From NCBI RefSeq assembly GCF_947507565.1, contig NC_089194.1:434001-498000 (forward strand): a stretch of DNA of 64,000 nucleotides. Reading direction: 5' to 3'. The first letter of the stretch is position 1; each line of letters opens with the position of its first letter. The position numbers were made by a program, and so were the translations under genes. Source of the stretch: Oscarella lobularis (lineage: Eukaryota > Porifera > Homoscleromorpha > Homosclerophorida > Oscarellidae). This document shows, in pieces, positions 1 to 9,942 of the stretch. Below the pieces are notes generated by a model, which searched no databases, was not told where the DNA came from, and saw only the letters and a program-made list of their open reading frames with translations.

Positions 1-1346
1 CCCGAAACCCTAATTAATTAAAGGAGCGATCTTCGATAACAGGCTTTCTTCGGATAGAGGGCAAATCTGTATACGGACAGGGAGGTGAAAGCTTCATTCG
101 GCATTCGGTGTCGGTGAATGAATTTTTAGGGCTTCTCCAACTTAACTTTCACACTTTTCGCTTGGTTTTGCGCAGGACTGACCTAGGATAATTTCCTTGT
201 GGCTCTCTTAGCAAAGAAAATCTTCACTTTGTCGTAATCGATCTCCGGTTTCACTTTCGATTTGAGTGCTTCGTCACTGCTACTAGCACGGGCACAAGAA
301 GAAGACGCTCTAGAAACACAATAAGACAATAAAATTAACAAATTAATGATTATTGATGACGTGCGTTTACTTTCTCTTCTGCTCTTTCCTCTGAATCTTC
401 ACCTTAGACAAGCAAAGTTGCTTCCTAGCAAACCATTGGCTTTCTTCCCTTCTACCCGCCGCACTCATTCGATTGACGTTCTAGTCCCTCACGAACATGA
501 GTTGAATGATAGCTCCATACAGGACAGCTAGAGACACATAGGAGAAATTCTTCATTTCTTTTAGTTCGATGTTGTTTAGGAACGTGCACGACTGAACGTT
601 CACTGTAGATGTCACCGCTGTCACCGTATCAACGCTATGTTCCTATAAAAAAGAATTAAAAAAATGTGAAATCAAGTGTAGTCTCTAGCTTCGCGCTCTC
701 AACTTACACTAAGCTCGTATAGCATTTTACTGCACTACAATACCCCCGAGACAGAGCTACTCGCCGCTAAGTCGATGGTGCCGGTCGCGCGAGCGTCGTC
801 GCTGAAGAAATAGCGAAGCGTTTGGCGAACTTCGTCTTTCACTAAACTTTCGGGCTTGAATGCATCCTCTGAGGCGGGTGAAAAGCGATCGAAAAGCCGG
901 TGAACTCGACTTCTTTCTCATTTTCAGAATTTATCCGGGATGTTAAAAGCTCAACAGTTCGCGTCCGAATCCGCTCCCATCGCGGCAATCGTCGGTGTTC
1001 TCGGCGATCCAATGCTTTCTTACACGGTTTCTCTCGCCGTTTGAACAGCCAAAAGGGGTGTAAACCCTTCGCGAAGGAGCAAATGACGCTGGTTTCTTCC
1101 TGCCCTCCCGGATATCCATTGTAACGTTTCCCCGCCCAAAGTCGATAAGCGTTCCATGACAGCCTAAAACTTTTACTCACTGCTTTGACGACGAAGAACT
1201 TCACGAGCTCTGTGCATGCCGCTGATCGAAGAGTATGCATGCAGGTAGACCTGAAGTGATCGAGCCAGCTAGAAAATATTTGATTTTTCCATAGGGCGAA
1301 CGTTCATATTGCGGCATCAGCAACTCCATATATGATTTTGAACTGC
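1..1346 (-). repeat. Dispersed repeat R1, copy a (joined to a gene fragment)
   Basis: The whole stretch is repeated at 9,943-11,420 and 38,700-39,960 with roughly 90% identity by eye, and in part elsewhere. On the minus strand it carries exon-like pieces: one ending in a basic tail and a stop at 183-185 (residues SSSDEALKSK then FFAKRATRK), one with a probable membrane segment near 490-640, and one reading RQTLRYFFSD near 790-840. These suggest R1 began as a multi-exon gene for a small membrane protein that was copied many times, but I do not recognise the protein. Homology to the other copies stops at about 1,343, where a different gene fragment begins; this is a recombination junction. Confidence 0.75.
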
Positions 1347-3640
1347 AAGACATGTATGTTATAGGACTGAAAGGCCCAGTCATAGAGACCGATTCCAACA
1401 GATAAATGTCGAACTGACTAGCGGAGAACGGAGAAACAGTTGGAGTCGTTACACACATGATGTATCTTTTCAGACAGGCAAATACCTAAATACCAACGTA
1501 TAAATTACATGGGTAGGAACGAGCTACTCCTTCTACGTCATTGTTGCAATGCCTGATCGATTAAGCCAAGTGTATAGAGGCAGCGACTTGTCGAGCGTCT
1601 TAGTCCAACTCTCAGAAGTACCGTTGTAGAACTCCCAAGCCGATTCGTTATTAATTTGAACCGGATCGGGTATGCCTCGGGCTAAGTAAACTTGATCGCC
1701 CTAAACATAGGTTAGATGAGAAAACTAAAGAAGCGTTATAGATTCATTGTAGGTAGAACCTGCATCCACGACTCGTGAGCAGACGAAAGATTAGCACCGT
1801 GGCCAATCACGTACACCTAATGTCAGCATAACATTTATGGGAGCTTATTTTGAGATGTAAGACTACCTTTTGATCCGGTGAATATTCCATGTTTTTGCCA
1901 AAATCAACCTTGAAAAATACCATGTTTTAACCCACAGCCACAATAGAGGACCGTAGCAACTGACCACGTGTACTGAACCCATTTTGACTTTTGTATTGTT
2001 CTTGCTCGACTGATGAAATAAGTTGTCCGTAGCGTTGCTCATATTCACACTCGGTTCGTACCACTGCGGCGGTTTGCTGGGACTTACAATAGACAAATAA
2101 CGAAAGACCAAAAACGGGCCTTCATCACACTTATAATTTTAGAACTTGGGTCGAGAAATTATTAAATGTAAACGAGTTCACCATCCATCTCCACAATACG
2201 GAGGTGGATCTGGAGGAATGTGAGCATTGTCGACCGCATACCTAAAATCTTAGATAAAATATCTACGTATTGTAGTTGTCGAAAGTCTTACGTTTCATAA
2301 TACCAGTAACCGTTGTAAACCAAATTAGCAGAAGGGTACAGATATCCAATAATTAGACGTTAGCACCGGTAAGGGAGCATTGCCTGCCTTCGTAAGGACT
2401 CGAAAAGCTTTTATAGGTACCAACGTTTGTTATCGTCAAATTGAGAGGATCGTCTCCAACAGCGACAGCAAAACCGGTGGTGTTACTGGGATGTCCTCCG
2501 CCGAGCCCTTTTACTGAGCCTTTAGTGCATATACGAAGTTGTCAAAAGGTTATACGCTTTGCAACTTAACGTTACCGTCTGTCCACATTAAATATAAATT
2601 GTTGTCGCTACTCCACGACGGATACCACGTGTCCGCGTGACGATATATGCCTGCTCTATAGCTCATCTGAATGCCCTGGAGTAGGGTGGATTGTTTGAAT
2701 GGACAGTCGGCCGGAGGCGTGTTGGCCCATTCGTGCCACAAAACTGGGGCATAGCCTACATGTATAATAGATAAGTCACTTCAATCGTACTGTAAACAAT
2801 TTTGTTCGTTATGTGTAGCAGAGTTTCAAAACTAATTTAGTAAATTTGCCTCTACCTTCGATTCCTTGCAATACATATCTGGACATAAGGGCACTGTTTT
2901 CATCAGCTTTACATCCAGTTAGAAACAGGTCAGATCTTTCTTTGTTCCAGTAGAGCTTTAGAGGCCTTCTGTCACGACGAACCTGCATGAAGATAAAGTT
3001 AATAGTCATTGAGAAATAACACTTAGATTAGGTACCATTAGGATAGATGTACCCTTCAATTCCAACTAATTGGTAGTTCCTGCTTTTCACGTATGCAATG
3101 CCCTCTGAAAAAACAATATACTAAAGTGTTTTCAAACGCAGATAAGAGAGATATTGTGATTGTCAGCTGCACCTGGACTTGCGTCATTGGCAGTATCGTT
3201 ATAATGAGAGTTGAAGTATTTGTACAAGGGAATGGCCCCGTCGACGAGAGAAGAATAGGAGACAAAATGTAGACAACAAAACAACCTGTTATATCTTGCA
3301 GAAAATCAGACGTACACTACGGGAGAAGGGAGAAGGAAGGATGTTCTCTAAAGGAGTCTAAGGCTAGAACTCTTTCTAGAGCTAACTTCTGAATTTTTAA
3401 TGGATGACTCTATGTAAGTTAGGTCGAAAAGGAAATAATCGTATTTGTTTCTTGCCTGAGTGCAGTTTCGAATAAGCTTTTAGTCCGATGTGACCGAATT
3501 CAGATTTTTTTCTGTCGCATAGACGACGGCATCCTCTCTTGCACTGCTGTAGTAAAGAAACAGCGGTGCATCTGGGCTTGCAGAGAAGCCTGAAAGGAAG
3601 GCGAGCCAAAGAGAAATCCAACGTCTACCCATCCGAATGA
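1347..3640 (-). pseudogene. Decayed multi-exon secreted protein gene (DUF4185-like), copy A
   Basis: Minus-strand exons can be followed from a signal-peptide-like start at about 3,632 (MGRRWISLWLAFLSGF) through EGIAYVKSRNYQLVGIEGYI near 3,080, WNKERSDLFLTG near 2,920, DTWYPSWSSDNNLYLMWTDG near 2,610, LYPSANLVYNGYWYYET near 2,310, VDFGKNMEYSPDQK near 1,890 and GDQVYLARGIPDP near 1,690. The order and motifs resemble secreted glycan-associated proteins of the DUF4185 kind; the assignment is tentative. Near 1,471 one base is missing relative to copy B at 8,976, which turns the exon into a stop. The 3' end is replaced by repeat R1. It is therefore a truncated, frame-shifted copy. Confidence 0.6.
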
Positions 3641-3758
3641 CGTCACGTGCGAATAATCTGCATCTAATACCTAGAATGACGTAAACATGTTCGAAGTCAA
3701 CTGTTTCTAGAATGCAAGTCACAGATCATCGATACCCTGACATAATGCGGCATATATA

Positions 3759-4631
3759 CAGGGTTCTGCCCACAAAGGTCGACATGGGCCGGCCCTGACC
3801 CATACTCGCCTTTCGCCCACCCATGCTACAGTAAAAAATTGTGTATACAGTGCCGCGTTCATTCAATAAAGGATTAACGAGGACAAGCAAAATTAATATC
3901 TCATTAAGGAAAAAAAACGTTCGAACGTTCAAACCCGTTTGAACGCGTTTGAACGTTCGAACTCGTTTGGACGTTTGAACGTCCGAACGCTCGAATATTC
4001 AACCCATACTAGTAAAAAGTTTAGTATACAGTGCCGCGTTCATTGAGTAAAGGATTAAGGTTAGAGACAAGCATAGAGTCATAATCGCATAAAGAACCTA
4101 GGTAACCACGCTCACAAAAAATGTTTCTTTATGTTTTTGCTCCCAGACCTAGTCTGGGGGCCAAACCTCTTCGCTCGGGGAGGAAGAGGGTCTGGTCACA
4201 GCGCACACTCAGTCTGTACCGCCGCACTGTACAGTGCCTCCCAATCAGCGCGCTTGTATTCATTGAGTTAGTCTATAATAAATTACCGATCAGACGCACG
4301 CTACTGGAGACCGAGTCAATTGAGCGAGCAGCAAGATCCGCTGCTGCTGAAATGGGGTTCCCATTGCTCCGCGGGGAACAGCTAAACACCATTGTGTCAC
4401 TGGCTTTAAATCAGGACGTCTTTGTTTGTCTTTGTCTGATCGGTAATTTAATATAGACTAACTCAATGAATTCAAGCGCGCTGATTGGGCCGCACTGTAC
4501 AATGCGGCGGTACAGACTGAGTGTGCGCAGGTGACCAGACCCTCTTCCTCCCCGAGCGAAGAGGTCTGGCCCCCAGACTATCCCAGGCCCCCCGGCCTTC
4601 ACATACAGAAAAAGTCCTTGGCAGAACCCTG
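3759..4631. mobile_element. Miniature inverted-repeat transposon with TA flanks (mariner-like)
   Basis: The ends are inverted copies of CAGGGTTCTGCC, each flanked by TA inside a short TATATA run, as expected of Tc1/mariner insertions. The inside contains a second, longer foldback (about 4,140-4,275 against 4,435-4,590, with CTCTTCGCTCGGGGAGGAAG and its complement), a palindrome cluster, and a tandem copy of about 60 bases (TATACAGTGCCGCGTTCATT at about 3,843 and 4,024). No transposase frame is visible, so it is non-autonomous. Confidence 0.65.
3916..4003. repeat. Cluster of palindromic GAACGTTC / CGTTTGAACG units
   Basis: About 85 bases consist of overlapping, slightly varied copies of a 10-12 base self-complementary unit (AACGTTCGAACGTTC, GTTTGAACG). 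It lies inside the miniature transposon at 3,759-4,631 and could form many alternative hairpins. Confidence 0.8.
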
Positions 4632-5099
4632 TATATATCCAGAGCAGCGTAGCCTACAGACTTCAATCAGTGTTGGGTCAATCCAAAAGTAACTTAAGAT
4701 TTATATGTACCTGCATGTGTTTTATTTGACAATGATGACGACGCCTCGTAGGGAGCCCCAAAGTCTTAGACTAAAACGCGACGTTGGCCTTTTGAGACAC
4801 GACCAACAGTTGCGGCCCAAGCTGTCTGGGTGACCTACCGAATAAAAAACTAAATAGACTGCATGACTTCAGCATCCTAAACGCAAGCTCTGAACCTTAT
4901 TGGAGCTTCTAAAGTACTTTACGGCAATAACAAGACACCGTTGCATAGTTCTTCGTGCTTCCAAACCTTTGTGATTGTCGCGCGAGTCTCGTCTTCAAAG
5001 AAATGTCGCCGCAACTGGCGTTCTTGAGATTTCGTCAAACGCTTCTCGACTAGAAGTCAAGATCGGCTTCTGTATGATGGTGCAACAGCAATCGAAAGC

Positions 5100-5402
5100 C
5101 AGAGGCGGAACCAGTGGGTGGGCCCAGGTGGGCCAGGCCCACCCAAAAATTTTTCAAAGTATAAATGGAAATTAAAGTTATTCACCTGATTTAACCTGAA
5201 TAGCAATTTCTGCTATTATATCGTCTAAGTTAAAGTTTGCAGCTCTAACCAATATCAGCACAGCATGCAAATACTTCTTTGTACTGATACATTTGAGCAA
5301 TATAAATTTTTACTAACCACGCCCACATGCCTAAAGCGGCTGGGGGCCAAACCCCCAGACCCCCTGTGCCCACCCTAAAAAAATTGTCTGGTTACGCCAC
5401 TG
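5100..5402. mobile_element. hAT-type miniature transposon with 8-base target duplication
   Basis: The left end reads CAGAGGCGGAACCAG and the right end is the complement of CAGTGGCGTAACCAGAC. The flanks TCGAAAGC (5,092-5,099) and TCGAAAAC (5,403-5,410) agree at 7 of 8 positions. CAG-type ends plus an 8-base duplication are the signature of hAT elements. At 303 bases and without a reading frame it is non-autonomous. Confidence 0.8.
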
Positions 5403-5573
5403 TCGAAAACCCCATCAGTTTGACTATTTCCTCAATGTACTGATTTTATCCGGGATAATACCAGCCTCTCTTATCTCGTCCGAATGGGGAGGGACGTCCA
5501 CTAATTAATCTAATTTGAACGAGATGCACTTAAAGGAGAAAGGATTTCCGATTCACGCACATACCGTAGGAAA

Positions 5574-6089
5574 ATGAGCGCAAAACCTGTTGTTCACATC
5601 AGCCGCTACTACGTTGCAAGAAGCTGGACACCAAAAGATCGGGAGTCTCTCATCGAAATGATAACTAATATCCTCGCCTCTGAGGGAGAACAATTCCAGC
5701 CAGATGACGGCGACCAAGACGCTTTGAGAGTTGAGGAATACTACTGGGGCAAGGGTGACTTGTTTGTCATCGAAGATGTCGCCACGCGAGAGATGGTTGG
5801 ATGTGTGGGATACTACAATTCGACAGCTCAAAGAGGCCAACCGTGCGCTGACGTTAGAAAAGTGTATCTGAAGCCAGAAGCGAGAGGAAAAGGCATCGCC
5901 CAATCTATGCTCACTATGGTTGAAGAAGAAATTCGACGTAGCGGTGTGAAGAAGGTTTTCCTAGAAACGTCTACTAGGCTCGACAAAGCATGTCGCTTGT
6001 ACAAAAGAGCCGGGTACACAGACGCTTGTGGCGACGGCGCTATGTTTGACAGTCGTGCCGACAAACTTCTGACAAAGAGTCTCGATTGA
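5574..6089 (+). CDS. GNAT-family N-acetyltransferase
   Basis: This single-exon gene encodes a 171-residue protein, a normal length for one GNAT domain. The acetyl-CoA binding motif A is clear at about residues 94-113: a VRKVYLKPEARGKGIA stretch whose R-G-K-G-I matches the R/Q-x-x-G-x-G/A signature. It is followed by helix MLTMVEEEI and the strand/helix pair KKVFLETS and CRLYKRAGY of motif B. GNAT enzymes move an acetyl group from acetyl-CoA to an amine; the acceptor cannot be told from sequence. There is no signal peptide or membrane segment, so it should be cytosolic or nuclear. The ATG at 5,574 is preceded by AAA, suitable for animal initiation. The absence of introns in an intron-rich neighbourhood could reflect retroposition or transfer. 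Confidence 0.88.
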   Translation: MSAKPVVHISRYYVARSWTPKDRESLIEMITNILASEGEQFQPDDGDQDALRVEEYYWGKGDLFVIEDVATREMVGCVGYYNSTAQRGQPCADVRKVYLKPEARGKGIAQSMLTMVEEEIRRSGVKKVFLETSTRLDKACRLYKRAGYTDACGDGAMFDSRADKLLTKSLD

Positions 6090-6255
6090 AGAGACCCTAC
6101 AATTAAGTTGCATGAAGTAACTTTCGTACCCTTTGTGTTTGCTCTAGATGCATGATTAGACGCCGAGGCAACCCTGCTGAAGCTGATGTACCTAAAGACC
6201 TGATAAGCGCTCTAAGAAAACGCGGGCTTCGCCCTATATCCAATTAACCCCTTCT

Positions 6256-6960
6256 TTATTTACCTTGGAGAGCCAGATCACGTAGGGGGATCCCCATCAA
6301 CATGACCTTGCCGATCGAGCCTTCTCCTTCACTTGACCGCATAAACGACGACGGCGTTGAAGCGATCAGATAGAAATCTCCTCTAGTATCCGTGCTGTAA
6401 CGGAGCCGAGAATGCATCAACGATATACGGGACACTTGCCGTTCACTCAAGGGAGTGAATAATGTCAGTCTGTAAGCCGCCGGCCGGCATTTTGACCGCG
6501 ATCGTGCTGTCTCAGTGCCTGGAAAACAAACCGTCTTCAGGTGAGTTATGGCCTTCTCTGACGAGAGGAAAGAGTTGTGCACAACTTCGTCACCTGTTGG
6601 AATGCAGCTCGTTTTGAAGCCGTGACTCGCCCAAATCCGCAACAGTGGTTTTATTTGCTTTCTGCCATCATTGTCTTACCTGTACATCTATTGTCCTTCT
6701 TTCTCGACTCAGAACCGAGCGTCAGCTGGGACTTGGAATCACTCTCTATAATTAGCTCTGCAATCTGCATGTCAGCTGCTGTTTTTCTACCGAGATCAGT
6801 GTCCATGAGGACTTTGTTCACTACTCATAGATTTAGGAAAGATCTTCGGAAGAGCCAATCTAGGCCAAGTCTCCTCCATCTCATGCAGTTGAAAAGTGGG
6901 AGGAGCAAAACCTAGGGTAATCGGATTAGTAGATTCATCATTCATTTTACGCAGCGTCAG
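6256..6960 (-). CDS. Possible two-exon gene, unrecognised
   Basis: A minus-strand open stretch (6,810-6,670; residues MDTDLGRKTAADMQ, then SRKKDNRCT) ends at a good GTAAGA donor near 6,670. It is followed by a 128-residue open frame at 6,642-6,256 that looks moderately coding. No domain is recognised and no start is certain, so this may be chance. It lies between the acetyltransferase and the methyltransferase. Confidence 0.22.
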
Positions 6961-7014
6961 CTGGCCCAATGGCAGCGTCAGCTGGCACAATGCAGCGTCA
7001 GCTGGCACAATGAC
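6952..7014. repeat. Short tandem repeat, about 20-base unit x3
   Basis: Three copies of GCAGCGTCAGCTGGC(A/C)CAAT lie head to tail. They are just downstream of the methyltransferase gene, which ends at 7,149 on the minus strand. Confidence 0.85.
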
Positions 7015-7148
7015 GGTTGAGCGAAGCCGTCTGGTATGAACTAGCCCAAGACCATGGCGCATATATCCGGCGTCATCTTGAATGTTATTTAGGCGATGAG
7101 AGGGTTTCTTTTTGATCAGACAGATACCCTAACACAAACTATCGTTCT

Positions 7149-7931
7149 CTAACTCGGTTTCTTAGCCACAACGTCCAGAAGAGAAGCGTAGACAGGAATC
7201 GGTTCGTCTCTTTTCAATTTGTATTTGTTCAGCAGTTTCTCCGGTGTTCTACGAGCGGCGCTGAAGTAGCCCGCAGTCGTCGCTTCCCACCAATCGAGTA
7301 ATGTCCTTTCGTCCGGGAAGACGACACAGTTATCCTCTTTCGAGCTGTATACGATTTCGAAGCCGGCGTCTCTGAAAAGCGATTCCCAGTAGGAAAGCGG
7401 AGACAAACTCCATCCCGTAGCAGCTATAAACGATTCGTAGGAATTTTCATATTGATTTGCAGAGATCTCTCGTAAGATGCCTTTGTGATCGTCCCCCGTC
7501 GTGAAGCCGACACGTCCACCTGGTCTCAGCAAATCAAAGAATTTTCCAACGTACTCTTCGTGGTTGTCGCGAGGTATCCAGTGTATCACTTGGTTTGAGG
7601 TGATAACATCGTAAAGTGCAAACGGTTTCGCTTCGTCTATTGAACCGTGAAGTATTTTTATATTCTCGTAGCTTTGGAGTCGGCTTTGGGCGATTTTGAT
7701 TCGCTCTAAGTCGGGGTCCACTCCTACGAGGAAACCTTTTGGCCCGATTTTTTCTGCTAAATGGAGCGTTAGGTTCCCTGTTCCGCAGCCAAAATCGAGA
7801 ACGCGATCGCCACTTCGAGGCTGCAGAATGCGATCGAGGAATTTCTGGCCTTCAGATAGTTGAGCATGCTTCGAAAGCTTGCTGTAGGTTGAAGCGTGCA
7901 CTCCAGTTTCGTTTGTCTCGGCTAGTGCCAT
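7149..7931 (-). CDS. Class I SAM-dependent methyltransferase
   Basis: This 260-residue single-exon protein has the class I methyltransferase fold. Motif I, VLDFGCGTGNL, lies near residues 44-54. The acidic residue that binds the SAM ribose is in GVDPDLERI, and motif IV-like LYDVITSNQVIHWI and post-motif LLRPGGRVGFTT follow in order. The spacing resembles the invertebrate juvenile-hormone-acid/farnesoic-acid type methyltransferases and related UbiE-like enzymes, but the substrate cannot be assigned. The first ATG is at 7,931; the longer open frame starts from GTG and is not needed. A decayed relative lies at 52,801-53,604 on the plus strand. It appears intact. Confidence 0.85.
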   Translation of the reverse strand: MALAETNETGVHASTYSKLSKHAQLSEGQKFLDRILQPRSGDRVLDFGCGTGNLTLHLAEKIGPKGFLVGVDPDLERIKIAQSRLQSYENIKILHGSIDEAKPFALYDVITSNQVIHWIPRDNHEEYVGKFFDLLRPGGRVGFTTGDDHKGILREISANQYENSYESFIAATGWSLSPLSYWESLFRDAGFEIVYSSKEDNCVVFPDERTLLDWWEATTAGYFSAARRTPEKLLNKYKLKRDEPIPVYASLLDVVAKKPS

Positions 7932-8067
7932 TAGCCTCGTCCCCAGGCCCTTCACCAGCTAGCGCGCTTGATACGCCCTTACTGGTAGAAGGACTTGCTT
8001 GCAAAGCATTTTGTATGATGATTAATTCAATTTGCACTCATTACGAAACCGGAAGATCCTTTGTTCC

Positions 8068-8440
8068 GGCCGCGAATCACTGCTATTCCGCTAAAAGAGA
8101 TTCTTAGCTTTATTATTCAATGTTGCTCCACGTGCTTGCTGCCTAATACTAGAGAATTGAACAAGTTGACCGTATTTGTGCCTCAAATCAGACGGAAACA
8201 TAGAAAGAGGCAAGGCCACTCAGAGCAATTAGTAATGATAATTAATTGAGTTACCTCTCATTAGCTGGAGACGTGAAGCGTGATTGTCTGGTGCTGCGGA
8301 AGCGAACCGCTGAAAGCGATTCTTCTAATATCGCTCAACTCTAATGTCGCTCAACGTGCATCCTGCCTTATTAAATAAAAGGAAGAAAAAGAGGTGAATC
8401 GTACTTGTGCCTAAAATCAGACTCAAAGGCAAGTTCAATT
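8068..8440. repeat. Diverged tandem duplication, about 235 bases
   Basis: The segment from 8,090 (CGCTAAAAGAGATTCTTAGC, later TTTGTGCCTCAAATCAGAC) is repeated imperfectly from 8,306 (CGCTGAAAGCGATTCTTCTA, later CTTGTGCCTAAAATCAGAC). No gene is seen here; it lies just upstream of the methyltransferase. Confidence 0.55.
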
Positions 8441-8583
8441 AAACTCCTTCAGTACCTGAGACGAGAAAAAGCTCAATATAGGTTTGGCATTTGCTAGGCT
8501 CGAAGGTCCAGCCTGTTGTACGTCCTAGTCTTACAAAAACATTCAAAAATCATTGACACAAACGTTCAAATGGTCTCAACCCG

Positions 8584-9362
8584 TTAAAAGAAAGTCTTTT
8601 GCGGTTGAATTGCTGATTTTGAAACGCGATTCCATAAGGTCCAGTGAAAACAGGAGCCAGGTGGATTCGCCGTCACTTTGCGCATGGCTTTGGAATGGTT
8701 AGCCGAATGCGAGAGGTAGAACTTCAAGTACAACTCGCTGTCAATCTTTTCAATTTGGGAATGGACAAATTTGCTTGAAATGTTAACAAAATATCTTAAA
8801 GACAGAAACAAATTAGGTGATTTTCGACCCAATTCATGGTATAACTTTCCGGGCCAAACTCCTTCATGTATGTTATAAGACTGAAAGGCCCAGTCATAGA
8901 GACCGATTCCAAAAGATAAGTGCCGAACTGACTAGCGGAGAACGGAGAAACAGTTGGAGTCGTTATACACATGATGTATCTTTTCAAGACAGGCAAATAC
9001 CTAAATACCAACGTATAAATGACAAACATGGGTGGGAACGAGCAAACTCTTTCTACTTCATTGTTGCAATGCCTGATCGATTAAGCCAAGTGTATAGAGG
9101 CAGCGACTCGTCGAGCGTCTTAGTCCAACTCTCAGAAGTACCGTTGTAGAACTCCCAAGCCGATTCGTTATTAATTTGAACATGATCGGGTATGCCTCGG
9201 GCTAAGTAAACTTGATCGCCCTAAACATAGGTTAGATGAGAAAACTAAAGAAGCGTTATAGATTCATTTTAGGTAGAACCCGCATCCACGACTCGTGAGC
9301 AGACGAAAGATTAGCACCGTGGCCAATCACGTACACCTAACGTCAGCATAACATTTATGGGA
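8584..9362 (-). pseudogene. 3' fragment of the DUF4185-like gene, copy B
   Basis: This matches 1,347-1,860 of copy A over about 490 bases, starting near 9,362. It keeps the last exons that copy A lost. An exon at 9,010-8,850 reads LKRYIMCITTPTVSPFS, then TYLLESVSMTGPF and KEFGPESY. A terminal exon at about 8,780-8,584 contains KAMRKVTANPPGSCFHW and a stop. The exons upstream of about 9,362 are missing; there a piece of R1 begins. In this copy the base lost in copy A near 1,471 is present, so the two copies decayed separately. Confidence 0.6.
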
Positions 9363-9412
9363 GCGAAGTCGATGGTGCCGGTGGCGCGAGTGTCGTCGCT
9401 GAAGAAATAGCT
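9363..9412 (-). repeat. R1 fragment
   Basis: Fifty bases match R1 copy a at about 770-820 (CGATGGTGCCGGT...GCTGAAGAAATAG). They are fused directly to the end of the copy B gene fragment. Confidence 0.7.
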
Positions 9413-9942
9413 TCTTACGTTGCTGGGTTGATTTATTTGTCGTATGTCTCTTTTCTTTTTTGAACGTTACGTGCTAGTGTCAAAGATTTATCTAAGTGTC
9501 AATCTCTACCAAATCAAGCTAGAGGCGCAACGAAGCCAATGTGAAACGTGCGGTATCCAAACGTCCGTGAAATTTGAGTTCTTGAAATCTTCTATCTACA
9601 CGATCGAAACTTGGTTATATTGGCTGCGTAAATTAAGCTTCTTGATTTGATGCAGTTTGTGGAGAGTTATTGAGATTTCGTTCACAAAAGTAGCAAAATG
9701 GCTTCGGACAAAGACCTTGGCGGAATTTAAAATGTGGATTTGATCGTGCAATAGTGAAAAGGTAAAACGTCAATGCATTTTCAAAGCAGCAGGCATCAGA
9801 GAAGAAAACTCGGATTTTCGCTATTTGGTTATGTTTTGCCCGCGATTAGGTATGAAAATGGCTGATGGCGATCGACAGCGCCATTGCCGACGGAAATTCG
9901 TACAGTACATTTTTCGGCCCCTCGCTCAGTATCCAAAATCGC
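9413..9942. other. Stretch without a recognised gene
   Basis: No domain, RNA gene or repeat could be supported here. A 68-residue open frame at 9,444-9,650 has no features suggesting it is coding. Confidence 0.5.

Noticed and set aside
842-1240. 132-residue open frame in R1
   Set aside because: The same frame is not kept in the other R1 copies, and mirror frames of similar length exist on the other strand, so it is probably a shadow.
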